Below are positions 9,147-18,500 of a stretch of DNA of 45,540 nucleotides, one piece after another; the stretch's first letter is position 1; every line of letters begins with the position of its first letter. This stretch comes from Sphaerisporangium fuscum (GTDB taxonomy: Bacteria > Actinomycetota > Actinomycetes > Streptosporangiales > Streptosporangiaceae). Made by a program: the position numbers and the translations under genes. Below the pieces are notes generated by a model that was given only the letters and a program-made list of their open reading frames with translations, had not been told where the DNA came from and made no database searches. Where the stretch lies: positions 1 to 45,540 of the forward strand of contig NZ_JAHDTF010000054.1 of the NCBI RefSeq assembly GCF_018531465.1, given 5' to 3'.

Positions 9147-9449
9147 ATGGCACGGCGTGCGCCATCGGTCGCGGCTTCAGGAGAGTCACGGGACGCCTTG
9201 GGCGTACGGGCTCCGGCCGGAGAGGCCCATGCCTGGTATCCGGGGACGAACCAGACCCTGTGCGGGCTCGCCCTGAGCCGGTCCGGCCTGCGCCGCTTCC
9301 ACCACGTGCCCTGGCCGGAGGTGTTCCCCGAGTCGGGCGGGGCGGCCGAGGAGGTCCGGGTGGTTTGCCCAAGATGCCGCGCCGCGTCGGGACGGCGCTC
9401 CGCCCGGGGCTGGAGCAGGACCTGGGTCAGGAACTCCCCGCGCCCGTGA
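9147..9449 (+). CDS. Small conserved actinobacterial protein with CxxC (unknown function)
   Basis: A 100-residue protein started by ATG with GGGGAGG 8-9 nt upstream. The core WYPGTNQTLCGLALSRSGLRRF, PWPEVFPESGG and VVCPRCRAASG resembles small proteins common in actinomycetes, with one Cys in TLCG and a CPRC pair that could bind zinc or be redox-active. The tail is Arg/Ser-rich. The TGA stop overlaps the GTG of the next small gene (GTGA), suggesting coupled translation. I do not know its function. Confidence 0.6.
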   Translation: MARRAPSVAASGESRDALGVRAPAGEAHAWYPGTNQTLCGLALSRSGLRRFHHVPWPEVFPESGGAAEEVRVVCPRCRAASGRRSARGWSRTWVRNSPRP

Positions 9450-9655
9450 CCCTACCGGCCTGGAGAAGGCGGCCGGCCCGGCGGCTCGACCAGGTCCGCG
9501 CCGAGGCGAGTCTCGCCCCGCTCCCCTCGATGCGGCGACGGAAGCTTGTGGCCCGCGTCTTCGACGAGCGTCTGGCCGCCGCCCCGGACCCGGAGGCGGC
9601 GGTCGAGGCCGTCATCACGCTGGTGTCGGACGACCTGCTCGGCGGACGGCGCTGA
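9446..9655 (+). CDS. Small hypothetical protein, translationally coupled
   Basis: A 69-codon gene starting with GTG in a 4-nt GTGA overlap with the upstream small gene. The N-terminal third is basic (WRRRPARRLDQVR). The C-terminal half (VARVFDERLAAAPDPEAAVEAVITLVSDDLL) is predicted helical, with strong third-position GC. No known domain is recognised. An alternative view is that it is the frameshifted tail of the upstream gene, but the overlap favours a separate gene. Confidence 0.45.
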   Translation: MTLPAWRRRPARRLDQVRAEASLAPLPSMRRRKLVARVFDERLAAAPDPEAAVEAVITLVSDDLLGGRR

Positions 9656-9682
9656 TCGCCCGTGAGCGAAGGCAGGCCGGTA

Positions 9683-10258
9683 TCACCTACTCGGGTCAGA
9701 GTGGTCCGGGCTCGGTTCGGAGTCGGCGGATGGCTGTTCGACCGGGAAAAAGATCGGGCTGAGCAGGTGTTGTGCGCGGTCCGGCGTTGGCTGGTTGGCC
9801 AACAGGGGCAGGATCACGCGACGGAGCTCGTTGATCATCTGTTCCAGCTCGCCGCGGGTGAGCCAGAGGGCGTGCTGCCGGTAGCCGACGAGATCCGCCA
9901 CCGGGTCGGCATCGTCGCGGTCGAGGTAGGCGTTGAACTCAGTTACCAGGACGGCCATCGAGGTGGCGAAGACGCGCCGGTGGTCGTCGGGCGTCATGGC
10001 CGCGAGCGCATCGGCGTCGAGGACGGCTCGGTCGTGGCGTAGCCGGTAACGGCGCTCCACCGCGCCGCGCACCCGCCTCTCCCCCGCCACTTCCAAGATT
10101 CCGCCGGTCACGAGCAGGTCGACGTGCCGGTAGACCATGGCCTTCGAGGTGTCGGGGATCCGTGCGCACAGCTGGCCGGTGGTGAGTTCCCGGTCTCCGC
10201 GCATCGCGTGCACGATCCGCAGCCGCACCGGATGCGCCAGCAGCTCCAAAGTGTCCAC
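9683..10258 (-). CDS. ArsR-like winged-helix transcriptional regulator
   Basis: A 191-residue protein. Residues 1-80 are a winged helix (LELLAHPVRLRIVHAM, TTGQLCARIPDTSKAMVYRHVDLLVTGGIL, wing GERRVRGAVERRYRL). The remainder is a helical sensor region as in ArsR/PadR-like repressors with a helical C-terminal extension. There is no metal-binding CxC. It starts with GTG at 10258 and is transcribed divergently from the hydrolase operon at 10318, sharing a 59-bp intergenic region with a palindrome at 10281-10301. It probably represses that operon and itself; the ligand is unknown. Confidence 0.8.
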   Translation of the reverse strand: MDTLELLAHPVRLRIVHAMRGDRELTTGQLCARIPDTSKAMVYRHVDLLVTGGILEVAGERRVRGAVERRYRLRHDRAVLDADALAAMTPDDHRRVFATSMAVLVTEFNAYLDRDDADPVADLVGYRQHALWLTRGELEQMINELRRVILPLLANQPTPDRAQHLLSPIFFPVEQPSADSEPSPDHSDPSR

Positions 10259-10280
10259 GGTGCAACAGTCTCATGTCGTG

Positions 10281-10301
10281 CTACCGTTCGCAAAACAGTA
10301 G
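10281..10301. promoter_or_regulatory. Candidate operator of the winged-helix regulator
   Basis: Arms CTACCGTT and AACAGTAG are inverted repeats (7 of 8 positions pair) around a 5-bp centre. They sit midway in the 59-bp divergent promoter region, 16 bp before the hydrolase ATG. The size and place suit a dimeric winged-helix repressor. Confidence 0.5.
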
Positions 10302-10317
10302 AAAGGATGGTGTCGGG

Positions 10318-11643
10318 ATGACCACGGGAGTGGATCCGGTGGCGATCGCCATGGCGGTCGTCGAGATGGCGCGCAGTGGACGCTTTGCTGACGTCGAGAC
10401 ATTGTTCGCCCCGCCGCTGCGAGCGGTGGTCTCCGCCGAGACGCTGCGAGTCGCCTGGGAGAGTCAGCTCTCCAGGATCGGGGCGATCTCCGCGGTCGGG
10501 ACGCCGATCAGCGAGCCGGCCCCCGAGAGCTCGGTGACCGCATCGGGGAAGGCGGAGCTGGTCAAGGTGAGCGTCCCGGTGACGTACGAGCGTGGCGGCC
10601 TGACGGTGGTCATGTCGGTCGACGAGACCGGCCTGGTGCAGGGCCTGCAGCTCGCGCCCGCGCTCACCGGGCAATGGACGCCGCCGCCGTACGTCCGCCG
10701 CAAGAGGTTCGACGAGCATGAGGTCACCGTCGGCTCCGGCGCGCGGGCCGTGCCCGGCACGCTGAGCCTGCCGCGCGGGCAAGGTCCGTGGCCCGGAGTG
10801 GTGCTGCTCAGCGGCGGCGGGCCGTTCGACCGGGACGCCACCAGCGGCCCCAACAAGCCCCTCAAGGACTTGGCCTGGGGGCTGGCCGGCCGCGGCGTGG
10901 CCGTGCTGCGCTTCGACAAGGTGACCCACACCCACGCCGCCCAGGTGGCCGCCATGCGCGACTTCACGATGGGCGACGAGTACGTCCCGCACGCCGTCGC
11001 GGCCGTCCACCTGCTCCAGCGCCACCATGCCGTCGACGCCGCGCGCGTGTACGTCGCCGGCCACAGCATGGGCGGCAAGGTGGCCCCGAGGGTGGCCGCC
11101 GCCGAGCCGTCCGTGGCCGGGCTGGTGATCCTGGCCGGTGACACCCAGCCCATGCATCAGGCCGCCGTCCGCGTCGTCCGCCACCTCGCCGCGCTCGATC
11201 CCGGCGCGCAGGCCGCGGTCGAGGCGATCACGCGGCAGGCCGCGCTGGTCGACAGCCCGCACCTGTCGGCCGAGACACCCGCCACGGAGCTGCCGTTCGG
11301 CTACTCCGGGGCGTACTGGCTGGACCTGCGCGACTACGACCCGGTCGCGACCGCGGCCGCGCTGGACAAGCCGATGCTCATCCTGCAGGGCGGCCGCGAC
11401 TATCAGGTGACCGTCGCCGACGACCTCACGGGCTGGCAGGAGGGCCTCGCCCACCGCACGGACGTCACCATCCGCGTCTACGACGCCGACGACCACCTGT
11501 TCTTCCCGGGCTCCGGCCCGTCCACGCCCGCGGACTACGACAGGCCCCAGCACGTCGACGCGGCCGTGATCACCGACATCGCCGACTGGCTGGCACCGCG
11601 CCGATCGGCGGTCGCCCGGCTCATCTCCGGCTTCAAACGCTGA
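10318..11643 (+). CDS. Alpha/beta hydrolase with N-terminal DUF3887-like domain
   Basis: A 441-residue protein. Residues 5-115 look like an NTF2/cystatin-like DUF3887 domain (short helices, then sheets ending GLVQGLQLAP). Residues 125-440 are a dienelactone-hydrolase-type alpha/beta hydrolase with Ser250 in GHSMGG, an acid in QGGRDYQ and His in YDADDHLFF. There is no signal peptide. The ATG at 10318 is chosen over an upstream GTG/ATG because GAAAGGA precedes it and the domain begins right after. It is followed 38 bp later by a beta-lactamase-like gene whose N-terminal domain looks related, and is probably controlled by the divergent winged-helix regulator. The substrate is unknown. Confidence 0.85.
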   Translation: MTTGVDPVAIAMAVVEMARSGRFADVETLFAPPLRAVVSAETLRVAWESQLSRIGAISAVGTPISEPAPESSVTASGKAELVKVSVPVTYERGGLTVVMSVDETGLVQGLQLAPALTGQWTPPPYVRRKRFDEHEVTVGSGARAVPGTLSLPRGQGPWPGVVLLSGGGPFDRDATSGPNKPLKDLAWGLAGRGVAVLRFDKVTHTHAAQVAAMRDFTMGDEYVPHAVAAVHLLQRHHAVDAARVYVAGHSMGGKVAPRVAAAEPSVAGLVILAGDTQPMHQAAVRVVRHLAALDPGAQAAVEAITRQAALVDSPHLSAETPATELPFGYSGAYWLDLRDYDPVATAAALDKPMLILQGGRDYQVTVADDLTGWQEGLAHRTDVTIRVYDADDHLFFPGSGPSTPADYDRPQHVDAAVITDIADWLAPRRSAVARLISGFKR

Positions 11644-11681
11644 CTCCCGGCTCGCCACCCCCTTGCAGGAAGGGCACCGCA

Positions 11682-12923
11682 GTGATCGACGAAACCTCCT
11701 CCACTCCCGCACGACGTCAGCTGGACTGGCTGCTGGACGCGTCGCTCCGGGGTCCGCTGCCGGACGGCGAGATCCGCCGGCACCTGGCCCCGTCCCTGCT
11801 GGAGGCGAGCGGCGGACCGGACGGATTCAACGCCGCGCTGGCCGCAGTGGGCCCGCTCACGCTCCGGGAGACCCTCACGACGCGACCGGACCAGGTGCAG
11901 GCAGCCGTGCACGGCCACACCACCGGCTACCGCGTCACGGTGCACGTGGAGGCGGCGGGGCGCGTGGACAACCTGCACCTGACCCCCGACGAACCTGCGC
12001 CGACCTCGTGGACCGAGATCGACGCACGGCTGGCCGGGCTGGGAGCACGCGTGTCCTTCGCCGCGGCGCAGATCGAGGCGGACGGACAGTGCCGCATCGC
12101 GCACGGCCTCGACGCCGACACGCCACGCCCGATCGGCTCGGCGTTCAAGCTGTACGTGCTGGGCGCGCTCGCCCAGGCGGTCGCCGAAGGGCGGCTCTCC
12201 TGGAACGAGGAACTGGCCATCCGCGACGACCACAAGAGCCTGCCCTCGGGCACCCTGCAGAATCGCCCGGCCGGCACCACGCTCCCGCTGTCGGAATACG
12301 CCGACCACATGATCTCGATCAGCGACAACACCGCCACCGACCACCTCATCCACCGGCTCGGCCGGGACGCGGTGCGACGGCAGCTGTCGCTGTTCGGCCA
12401 CCGGCAGCCCGATGCGAACGTCCCGATCCTCACCACCAAGGCGTTCTTCCAGCTCAAGGCCACCTCGGACCAGGACCGGGCACGGCGGTACCTGGCCCTG
12501 CCGGCCCACCAGCGCATCGCCGCGGTGCTGGAGCTGGAACGGTCACCGCTGCCCGGAATACGCCAGACCTGGTCCCGGCCCAGATACATCGACCAGATCG
12601 AGTATTTCGCCTCGCCGGTCGACATCTGCCACGCCTACGCAGGCCTGCTGCGGCTCGACCAGCCCGAGATCCACCACGCTCTCTCGCTCAACGACGACGG
12701 ACTTCACCTCGACGCTCTGCGATTCCCGGCAGTCTGGTACAAAGGCGGCAGCGAGCCCGGCGTCGTGACCCTGCACTACCTCGCCCGCACCGCCGACGGC
12801 CGCGCCCTCGCCACCAGTCTCATGGTGTCCGACCCCACCACCGCACCCGACACGACCGACGTGGCGGCCAGAAGCCTGTCCATCCTCCGGCAAGCGTTCC
12901 ACCTCCTGGCCCGGCAACGGTGA
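11682..12923 (+). CDS. Class A beta-lactamase-like serine hydrolase (Cpe/ORF12 and LpqF type)
   Basis: A 413-residue protein. Residues 8-105 form an NTF2-like N-terminal domain. Residues 115-410 are a class A beta-lactamase fold with S153-A-F-K156, S214-D-N216 and K354-G-G356. This two-domain layout matches the Cpe/ORF12 protein of clavulanate clusters and mycobacterial LpqF. Unlike LpqF, no signal peptide or lipobox is present, so a cytoplasmic role is likely. It starts with GTG at 11682, with AGGAAGG upstream. It is co-transcribed with the alpha/beta hydrolase. It may be an esterase or amidase rather than an antibiotic resistance enzyme, because a cytoplasmic location does not suit periplasmic beta-lactam defence. 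Confidence 0.82.
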   Translation: MIDETSSTPARRQLDWLLDASLRGPLPDGEIRRHLAPSLLEASGGPDGFNAALAAVGPLTLRETLTTRPDQVQAAVHGHTTGYRVTVHVEAAGRVDNLHLTPDEPAPTSWTEIDARLAGLGARVSFAAAQIEADGQCRIAHGLDADTPRPIGSAFKLYVLGALAQAVAEGRLSWNEELAIRDDHKSLPSGTLQNRPAGTTLPLSEYADHMISISDNTATDHLIHRLGRDAVRRQLSLFGHRQPDANVPILTTKAFFQLKATSDQDRARRYLALPAHQRIAAVLELERSPLPGIRQTWSRPRYIDQIEYFASPVDICHAYAGLLRLDQPEIHHALSLNDDGLHLDALRFPAVWYKGGSEPGVVTLHYLARTADGRALATSLMVSDPTTAPDTTDVAARSLSILRQAFHLLARQR

Positions 12924-12982
12924 CCGGCCGAACGCTCACCTGGTCGGACGTAGTGGCGGTGCTCGATCGTCCGCGGCAGGGG

Positions 12983-13768
12983 TCAGACGGCCGCGCGCGG
13001 ATATCCGGCGAGGCCGTCCTTGTCGCGTAGCTCCCGCAGTTCGTGGCGCGGCAACGACGCGGTGACCAGGCCAGGGGATGTTCCGGCCTGGACCAGTCGC
13101 GTGCCGTCCGGGTGCCAGGCGCCGCTTCCCCCGCATGACTCCCAGCCCGGCCCGGTGCCGGCGAAGTTGGCCACGACGGCGAACATCCGGTGGTCCATGG
13201 CCCGCGCCGCGAAGTGGACGTCCATGCGCCGGGCCTCCCGCATCGTGTACAGGGCCGACGCGGCGTAGACCTCGGCACCCTCTCGGGCCGCCGCCTCGGC
13301 GTGGCCGGGCACCCCGGCGTCGTAGCAGATGGCAAGGGCGACACGCCAACCGTCGATGTCGAGGAGACCGCTCGTCCGGCCGGGCTGGAACAGATCGCGC
13401 TCCCGGCCGTGCAGGTGGCGCTTGCCGTAGACGTGGAGCTTTCCGTCGGGGCACATGACGAGGGAGGCGATCGGACCCGTGCCGTCGGGCCCGCGGTACG
13501 CGGCGCCCACCACCGCGGTCACGTCGTTGTCCACGGCGGCACGACGGGCGACGTCGAGCCGGGGATCATCCTCGGTCACCCAGGCCGACGGGTCGCCGAA
13601 GAGGTCGAGGTCGTAGCCCACGAGGGAAAGCTCGGGAAACACGAGGAGTCTCGCCCCCGCTTCGGCGGCGGCGCCGATCAGAGCGGCCGCGGAGACGGCG
13701 TTCGCTCTCACATCCCCTCGCTCCGGCACGATCTGGGCAAGGGCCACGGTGAGCATCTCAGTGGACAC
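12983..13768 (-). CDS. Carbon-nitrogen hydrolase (nitrilase/omega-amidase superfamily)
   Basis: A 261-residue nitrilase-fold enzyme with the complete Glu46 (LLVFPELSL), Lys116 (YGKRHLHG) and Cys148 (LAICYDAG) triad. Members hydrolyse amides, carbamoyl groups or nitriles in the cytoplasm. The GTG start at 13768 gives the usual length; an in-frame ATG four codons later (MLTVALAQI) is an alternative. It converges on the beta-lactamase-like gene with 59 bp between stops and stands alone. The substrate cannot be inferred from the neighbours. Confidence 0.85.
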   Translation of the reverse strand: MSTEMLTVALAQIVPERGDVRANAVSAAALIGAAAEAGARLLVFPELSLVGYDLDLFGDPSAWVTEDDPRLDVARRAAVDNDVTAVVGAAYRGPDGTGPIASLVMCPDGKLHVYGKRHLHGRERDLFQPGRTSGLLDIDGWRVALAICYDAGVPGHAEAAAREGAEVYAASALYTMREARRMDVHFAARAMDHRMFAVVANFAGTGPGWESCGGSGAWHPDGTRLVQAGTSPGLVTASLPRHELRELRDKDGLAGYPRAAV

Positions 13769-14015
13769 CCGGGCATCCTATCGGCCGCGTCGATTCGCCA
13801 GGGGCACGGCCGGCCCGCCGGGACATTTGGACGCGTGCTGAGGCTCGCGTCCTGACCCGGTTCCTCCCGGCGGGTGACGCGGTTCCCCCTGGCGGGGGAT
13901 ACGCGGGCTCGGAATGGTCGCGATCTTAGGAACAGAGCGGGCCGGGATCGCCTGCCCGATCGCAGGTCGCGATGACCATCCGGGCCGATCGCGCGTCTGG
14001 ACGAGGAGAGTTCCC

Positions 14016-14420
14016 ATGACCGTTCGTGCCATCCCGGCGAAGCTGCACGGCCGGACGGCGGCGGGCGTGCCCCGCTGGGCCGCGTGGACCGCCTACGCCG
14101 CCGCCCTGACCCCACTGCCCTCCAGCATCTGGCGGATCGCGGCCGTCAACTTGGGCGCACCGCTGCTGGCGCAGATGCCGGGGGCGACGGCCGTGATGGA
14201 GCCCGGCGCTCCGGAGATGCACACCACCGACAGCCTCGACTACGTCCTGGTCGTCTCAGGCGAGGCCACGCTGGAACTCGACGACGGCGACCAGACGGTG
14301 TTGCGGGCAGGTGACGTGGTCATCCAGAACGGCACCCGGCACGCCTGGCGCAACCACGGCGCGGGGCCCTGCACGATCGTCGGCGTCGCCATCGGCGCGG
14401 AGCGCACCCGGCCCGCATAG
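14016..14420 (+). CDS. Cupin-domain protein
   Basis: A 134-residue single-domain cupin. The second half carries the cupin boxes: MHTTDSLDYVLVVSGEATLEL (motif 1; His-x-Thr-x2-Leu rather than the classical metal-binding HxH) and GDVVIQNGTRHAWRNHG (motif 2 with a conserved His). The reduced set of metal ligands makes enzymatic activity uncertain; many such proteins are small-molecule binding or sensing cupins. The ATG at 14016 is preceded by GAGGAG. It is monocistronic and converges with the PNPOx-like gene. Confidence 0.8.
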   Translation: MTVRAIPAKLHGRTAAGVPRWAAWTAYAAALTPLPSSIWRIAAVNLGAPLLAQMPGATAVMEPGAPEMHTTDSLDYVLVVSGEATLELDDGDQTVLRAGDVVIQNGTRHAWRNHGAGPCTIVGVAIGAERTRPA

Positions 14421-14468
14421 TCCAGGCCCTCCTTCCCTGGCCACCGTGATCCGGCTGCGCGGGGGCCG

Positions 14469-15521
14469 TCACGTTCCGGCGGATTCGCGGGAGGAGTCAG
14501 GCGTGGGGCGGCGGACGCGGGGGGCGGGCTGGCCACGGCGGGCGGCCTCGGCCTTCAGTCGCTTCCTCAGTATCCTGCCCTGGCCGAGGAACGAGCGGTT
14601 CCGCTCGCGGCGGTCTCCGGAGAGGCTCCAGTCGTTCAGGGCCCGCTCGACCCGCACGCTCAGCCGGTCGCCCTCTCCGGTCGCGGTGCCGACGAGCACC
14701 ACGTTCTCCTGCCACTCCATGGCCGGGCCGTGCCGGTGGAAGGTCAGGCACACCGGCCCCTCGGCCGTCTGGACGCCCACGGGCAGCCGCAGGTCGAAGC
14801 CGGCCTCGGTGCGTACGGCGGAGCGGGTGCGCACGGCCAGCGGCAGGCCGTCGGCGACCATGGTGACGACGGGCTCGCCCAGGCGGGCCGCGCGGTCGGC
14901 GAAGGGCCGCCAGTCCGCCGGCGGGGCCACGCGGCCCGGCAGCCGGGGGCCCGTGGGGGCGGGATCGGAGGCGGGTACCGAGACGTCCCCCGGGCCCGTC
15001 CAGACCTCGGGCGTCCTGGACAGGTCGCCCTCGGGCCACCAGACGATCCTGTCGGGGGTGACCTCGACCCAGATGCGGGCGAAATACCACCCCAGCCGCT
15101 TCACCAGGAACCACGGCATCCCGGCGAACCCGGCGCCGGTCTTGGCGAGCGACTCCCGGACGTACCGGTCGGTGTTGGCCTGCAGATCCGCGTCGCGTAC
15201 GGTCGCCCGGCCCTGCACGAGGACGATGGGCGCCCGGTCCGGTCCGGTGCCCTCCGCGCTGGAGTGGAGCAGCGCGACGCGCGGGTCGCGCCGGGCACGC
15301 TCGGCCTTGTCGGGGTAGGTGAGCCCGGTGCTCACGTCGAGCGTGCCGCCCGCGCCGACGTACGGTGTGACGGGCCAGGTGACGGGCCGGCCGTCGCGGG
15401 TGAGCGAGGCGTACTCGCAGACCAGGGCGCGGCCGAAGATCTCGGCCGCCTCGCGCGGCCACGTGGCCGAGAGACCGGCGTGCGTCATCAGGAAGCCGGT
15501 CAGATGTCGTGGTGTGGTCAT
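14469..15521 (-). CDS. Pyridoxamine 5'-phosphate oxidase-fold (F420/FMN split-barrel) protein
   Basis: A 350-residue protein. Residues 25-180 resemble a split-barrel flavin/F420-binding domain (VCEYASLTRDGRPVTWPVTPYVG, TLDVSTGLTYPDKAERARRDPRVALLH, PIVLVQGRATVRD). A second part (190-320) looks like a diverged repeat of the same fold ending with a C-terminal basic tail (RILRKRLKAEAARRG). ATG at 15521 has GAGGGG 9 nt upstream. Such proteins bind FMN or F420 and reduce diverse substrates, but none can be named here. It lies just downstream of the SARP-type regulator on the same strand (45-bp gap). Confidence 0.75.
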   Translation of the reverse strand: MTTPRHLTGFLMTHAGLSATWPREAAEIFGRALVCEYASLTRDGRPVTWPVTPYVGAGGTLDVSTGLTYPDKAERARRDPRVALLHSSAEGTGPDRAPIVLVQGRATVRDADLQANTDRYVRESLAKTGAGFAGMPWFLVKRLGWYFARIWVEVTPDRIVWWPEGDLSRTPEVWTGPGDVSVPASDPAPTGPRLPGRVAPPADWRPFADRAARLGEPVVTMVADGLPLAVRTRSAVRTEAGFDLRLPVGVQTAEGPVCLTFHRHGPAMEWQENVVLVGTATGEGDRLSVRVERALNDWSLSGDRRERNRSFLGQGRILRKRLKAEAARRGQPAPRVRRPTPDSSRESAGT

Positions 15522-15566
15522 CAGTCTGTCCCCTCACTTGTCGGGAACAGAGTGCGCGACCCGCCT

Positions 15567-18500
15567 CTACGTGCACTTGCCGAGGGCTTGTCGGGCCCTT
15601 GTCAGCCAGTAGGCCGCGCCCGCCCGCTCGAGCAGGCGCACCGCCTCCCGCAGGTGGGCCCGTGCCCCCTCGCGGTCCCCGAGTGCCAGCAGCGCCTCCC
15701 CCATGTGGCCGTCGTACGCCCCGCTGACGGTGGTGCACGTGTCGTTCACGAGCAGCAGCCCGGCGAAGGGACGGAACGCGTCGTAGACCTCCCGCGCGAC
15801 GTCCAGGTCGCCGAGCCGGATCGCCGCGTGCAGCCGGCACGTGGCGGCTATCGCCCAGTGGTAGTCGCGCGGCGGGGGAGGGGTCTCCCGCAGGAGCCGC
15901 CGGGCGCGCTCGTGCTCGCCCAGGCCCGCCAGCGCGTACGCCAGCGCGTAGCCGACCCCTGCCAGGCCGGTACGCCGGAACATCTCCTCGACCCATGCCG
16001 CCTCCTCGCCGAGGCGGTCCTCGTGGATGAGCGTCTCGGCCCGTACGGCGATCATGGTCGCCTCGAAGTAGGCGAGATCGGCGAACGACAGCGTCGCCCT
16101 GACGGGCTCGAAGTGGCGGGCCGGTTCCGGCACGCCCTGGAACAGGTCGAGTCCCCCGTGCGCCACCGCCGCCTGCAGCGCCAGCATGGGATTGTGCAGC
16201 TCGCGCAGCAGCGTGTCGATCTCGGCCAGCAGCGCGCGGGCCTGCGGCACCCTGCCGTGCTCGACGAGATGGACGACGAGGTGGAGCTGTGCGATCACCC
16301 TGAGCTGGGACGACAGGTCCGGCTCCGCCAGCAGGCGCCGCGCGGTCTCGGCGCGCTGCTCGATGAAGTCCTGTCCCTGCATGGCGAGCAGCCGCAGGTG
16401 GAGCACGCGCCGCAGCAGGGCGGGGTCGCCCAGGCGCCCGGCCGCCGCTACGGCCTGCGACGAGACCGGGTCGACCTCGTCCTCGCGACCGGTCTGGGCG
16501 AGCACGACGGCCCGGACGGCCTGTGCCGTCGCCCAGGCCGGCGTGGACGGCGGGACCTCTCGCACGGCCCGGTCCATCGAGTCCCGCACGGCGGCCACGT
16601 CAAGGCCGTACCGGAAGGGCACCCAGATGCCGTGTCCCATCGCGATGTCGGCGGCCCTGACGGCCCTGTCCAGGTCGGCGCCGGCCAGGGCGAGCGCCTG
16701 CTCGACCGCCTCGTAGCCCTCGTCGAACCGCCCGGCGGCGTAGCGGCTCTCGGCCAGCCCGACGGCGAGCTCGAACCGCTCGGCCGCGCCGGCCCCGGCC
16801 GGTTCGGCCGCCGCCAGCGCCTCCTGCCACGACACGGCCGCGTCGTCGGGCGCGTGCCGCCGCAGGGCCGCCCGCGCGGCGCGGGCGGAGTAGTCCATCG
16901 CCATGCGGGCGGGCTCGGCGCCCAGCTCCGCCGCCGCCAGCCAGTGCCGGGCGATCACCGCCGCGCGGTCGTCCCGGTCGCCGTGGACGCGGGTGAGGAC
17001 GCCCGCGACCTGTTCGTGCACGCGCGCCCGCCACAGCCGCGACCGTCGCGACAGCAACGCGTCGGTCACCAGGGCGTGCGCGAACTCGTACACGCCCAGC
17101 CGGTACGACGACTCCCGGACCAACCCCGCGTCGAGGGCCGCGTCGAGCGGCGGCAGCAGGTCGCCGACCGTGCCGCCGGCGACCTGGGCCAGGACGCCCG
17201 CCTCGAACTCGTCGCCCATCACGGCGGCGAGTTCCAGCACACGGCCCGCCTCCTCCCCCAGGCCCGCCACCCGGTGCAGCACGACGTCCAGCACACCCTG
17301 CGGCAGTTCCTCGCCCGCCCGGGCCAGCTCCCCGAGGAAGAACGGGTTCCCGGCGGTGCGCCCGCGCAGTTCCTCGGCCCTGCGGCCGCCCGGGTCGCGG
17401 CCGGACAACTCCCGGACGAGCGCGCGGACCTCCTCGGTGGCGAGCCCGTCGAGCCCGAGCCTGCGCGCGCCGAGCCGCGACAGCGCCGACAGCGTGGCGG
17501 TGAGCGCCGACGCCTCGTGCCGCCGGAAGGTCGCCACCAGCAGCAGGCCCGGACGGGCGGTGGACGCCACGTGGACCAGCAGCCGCAGCGTCGCGTCGTC
17601 GGCCGCGTGGATGTCCTCCAGCACGACGATCACCGGGCCGACGCCGGCCAGGAACGTGCCGACCGCCTCGAAGAACCGCAGCCGCGCCCCCTGCGCGTCG
17701 GACGCCGGGATCGCCTCCAGCCCGCCCGACAGGAACGTGCCCACCTCGTCGGGCAGGGCGGCCTCCGGGGCCGCGGCGGCGAGGTCGCGCAGGACCCGTT
17801 CCCAGGGCCACAGGGCGGGCGCGGTCTCGTGGTCGGGACTGGCCCCCCAGCCGACCGGCACTTGGGCGGTCGAGCGGAACCGCCGCAGCAGGCTCGTCTT
17901 GCCGACGCCCGGCTCGCCGTCCACCAGCACGACCTGCCCGGCGGCGGACGACGCCTTCGCCGCCTCGTCCAGGAACTGCAGCGCGCTCTCGCGGCCGACG
18001 AAGACCGGCTGGTCCGCCGTGGGCTCGGGAGCCCTGCGTGCCGTCGTCGGCGCCGGAGGCCGCCGCGCGGGCGACGGCGTGGCGGGCCGCTCCGGCGGGA
18101 GCAGCGTGGCGTCCTGGCGCAGCACCGCGCCTTCGAGCTCCCGCAGCCGTGGCCCGGGGTCGATGCCCAGCTCTCCGGCGAGCACCTCCCGCACCTTGCG
18201 CAGGCATTCGAGGGCCGCCGCCTGCCGGCCCGCCCGGTAGTGGGCCAGCACCAGCAGCTCCCAGGCACGCTCCCGCAGGGGATGTTCGCGGACGAACGGG
18301 TCCAGCCGCGCGACCACGTCCGTGTGGCGGCCCAGCTCCAGCAGGGCCGCGGCCAGTCCCTCCACCGCGTCCAGCCGCACCTGTCCCAGACGGCCGATCT
18401 CCGGCTGCGCCCACTCCTCGGAACGCACGTCCGCGTACGGGTCGCCCCGCCACAGGTCGAGCGCCTCGGCGAGGGCGGCCGCCGTCTCCTCGTGCCGTCC

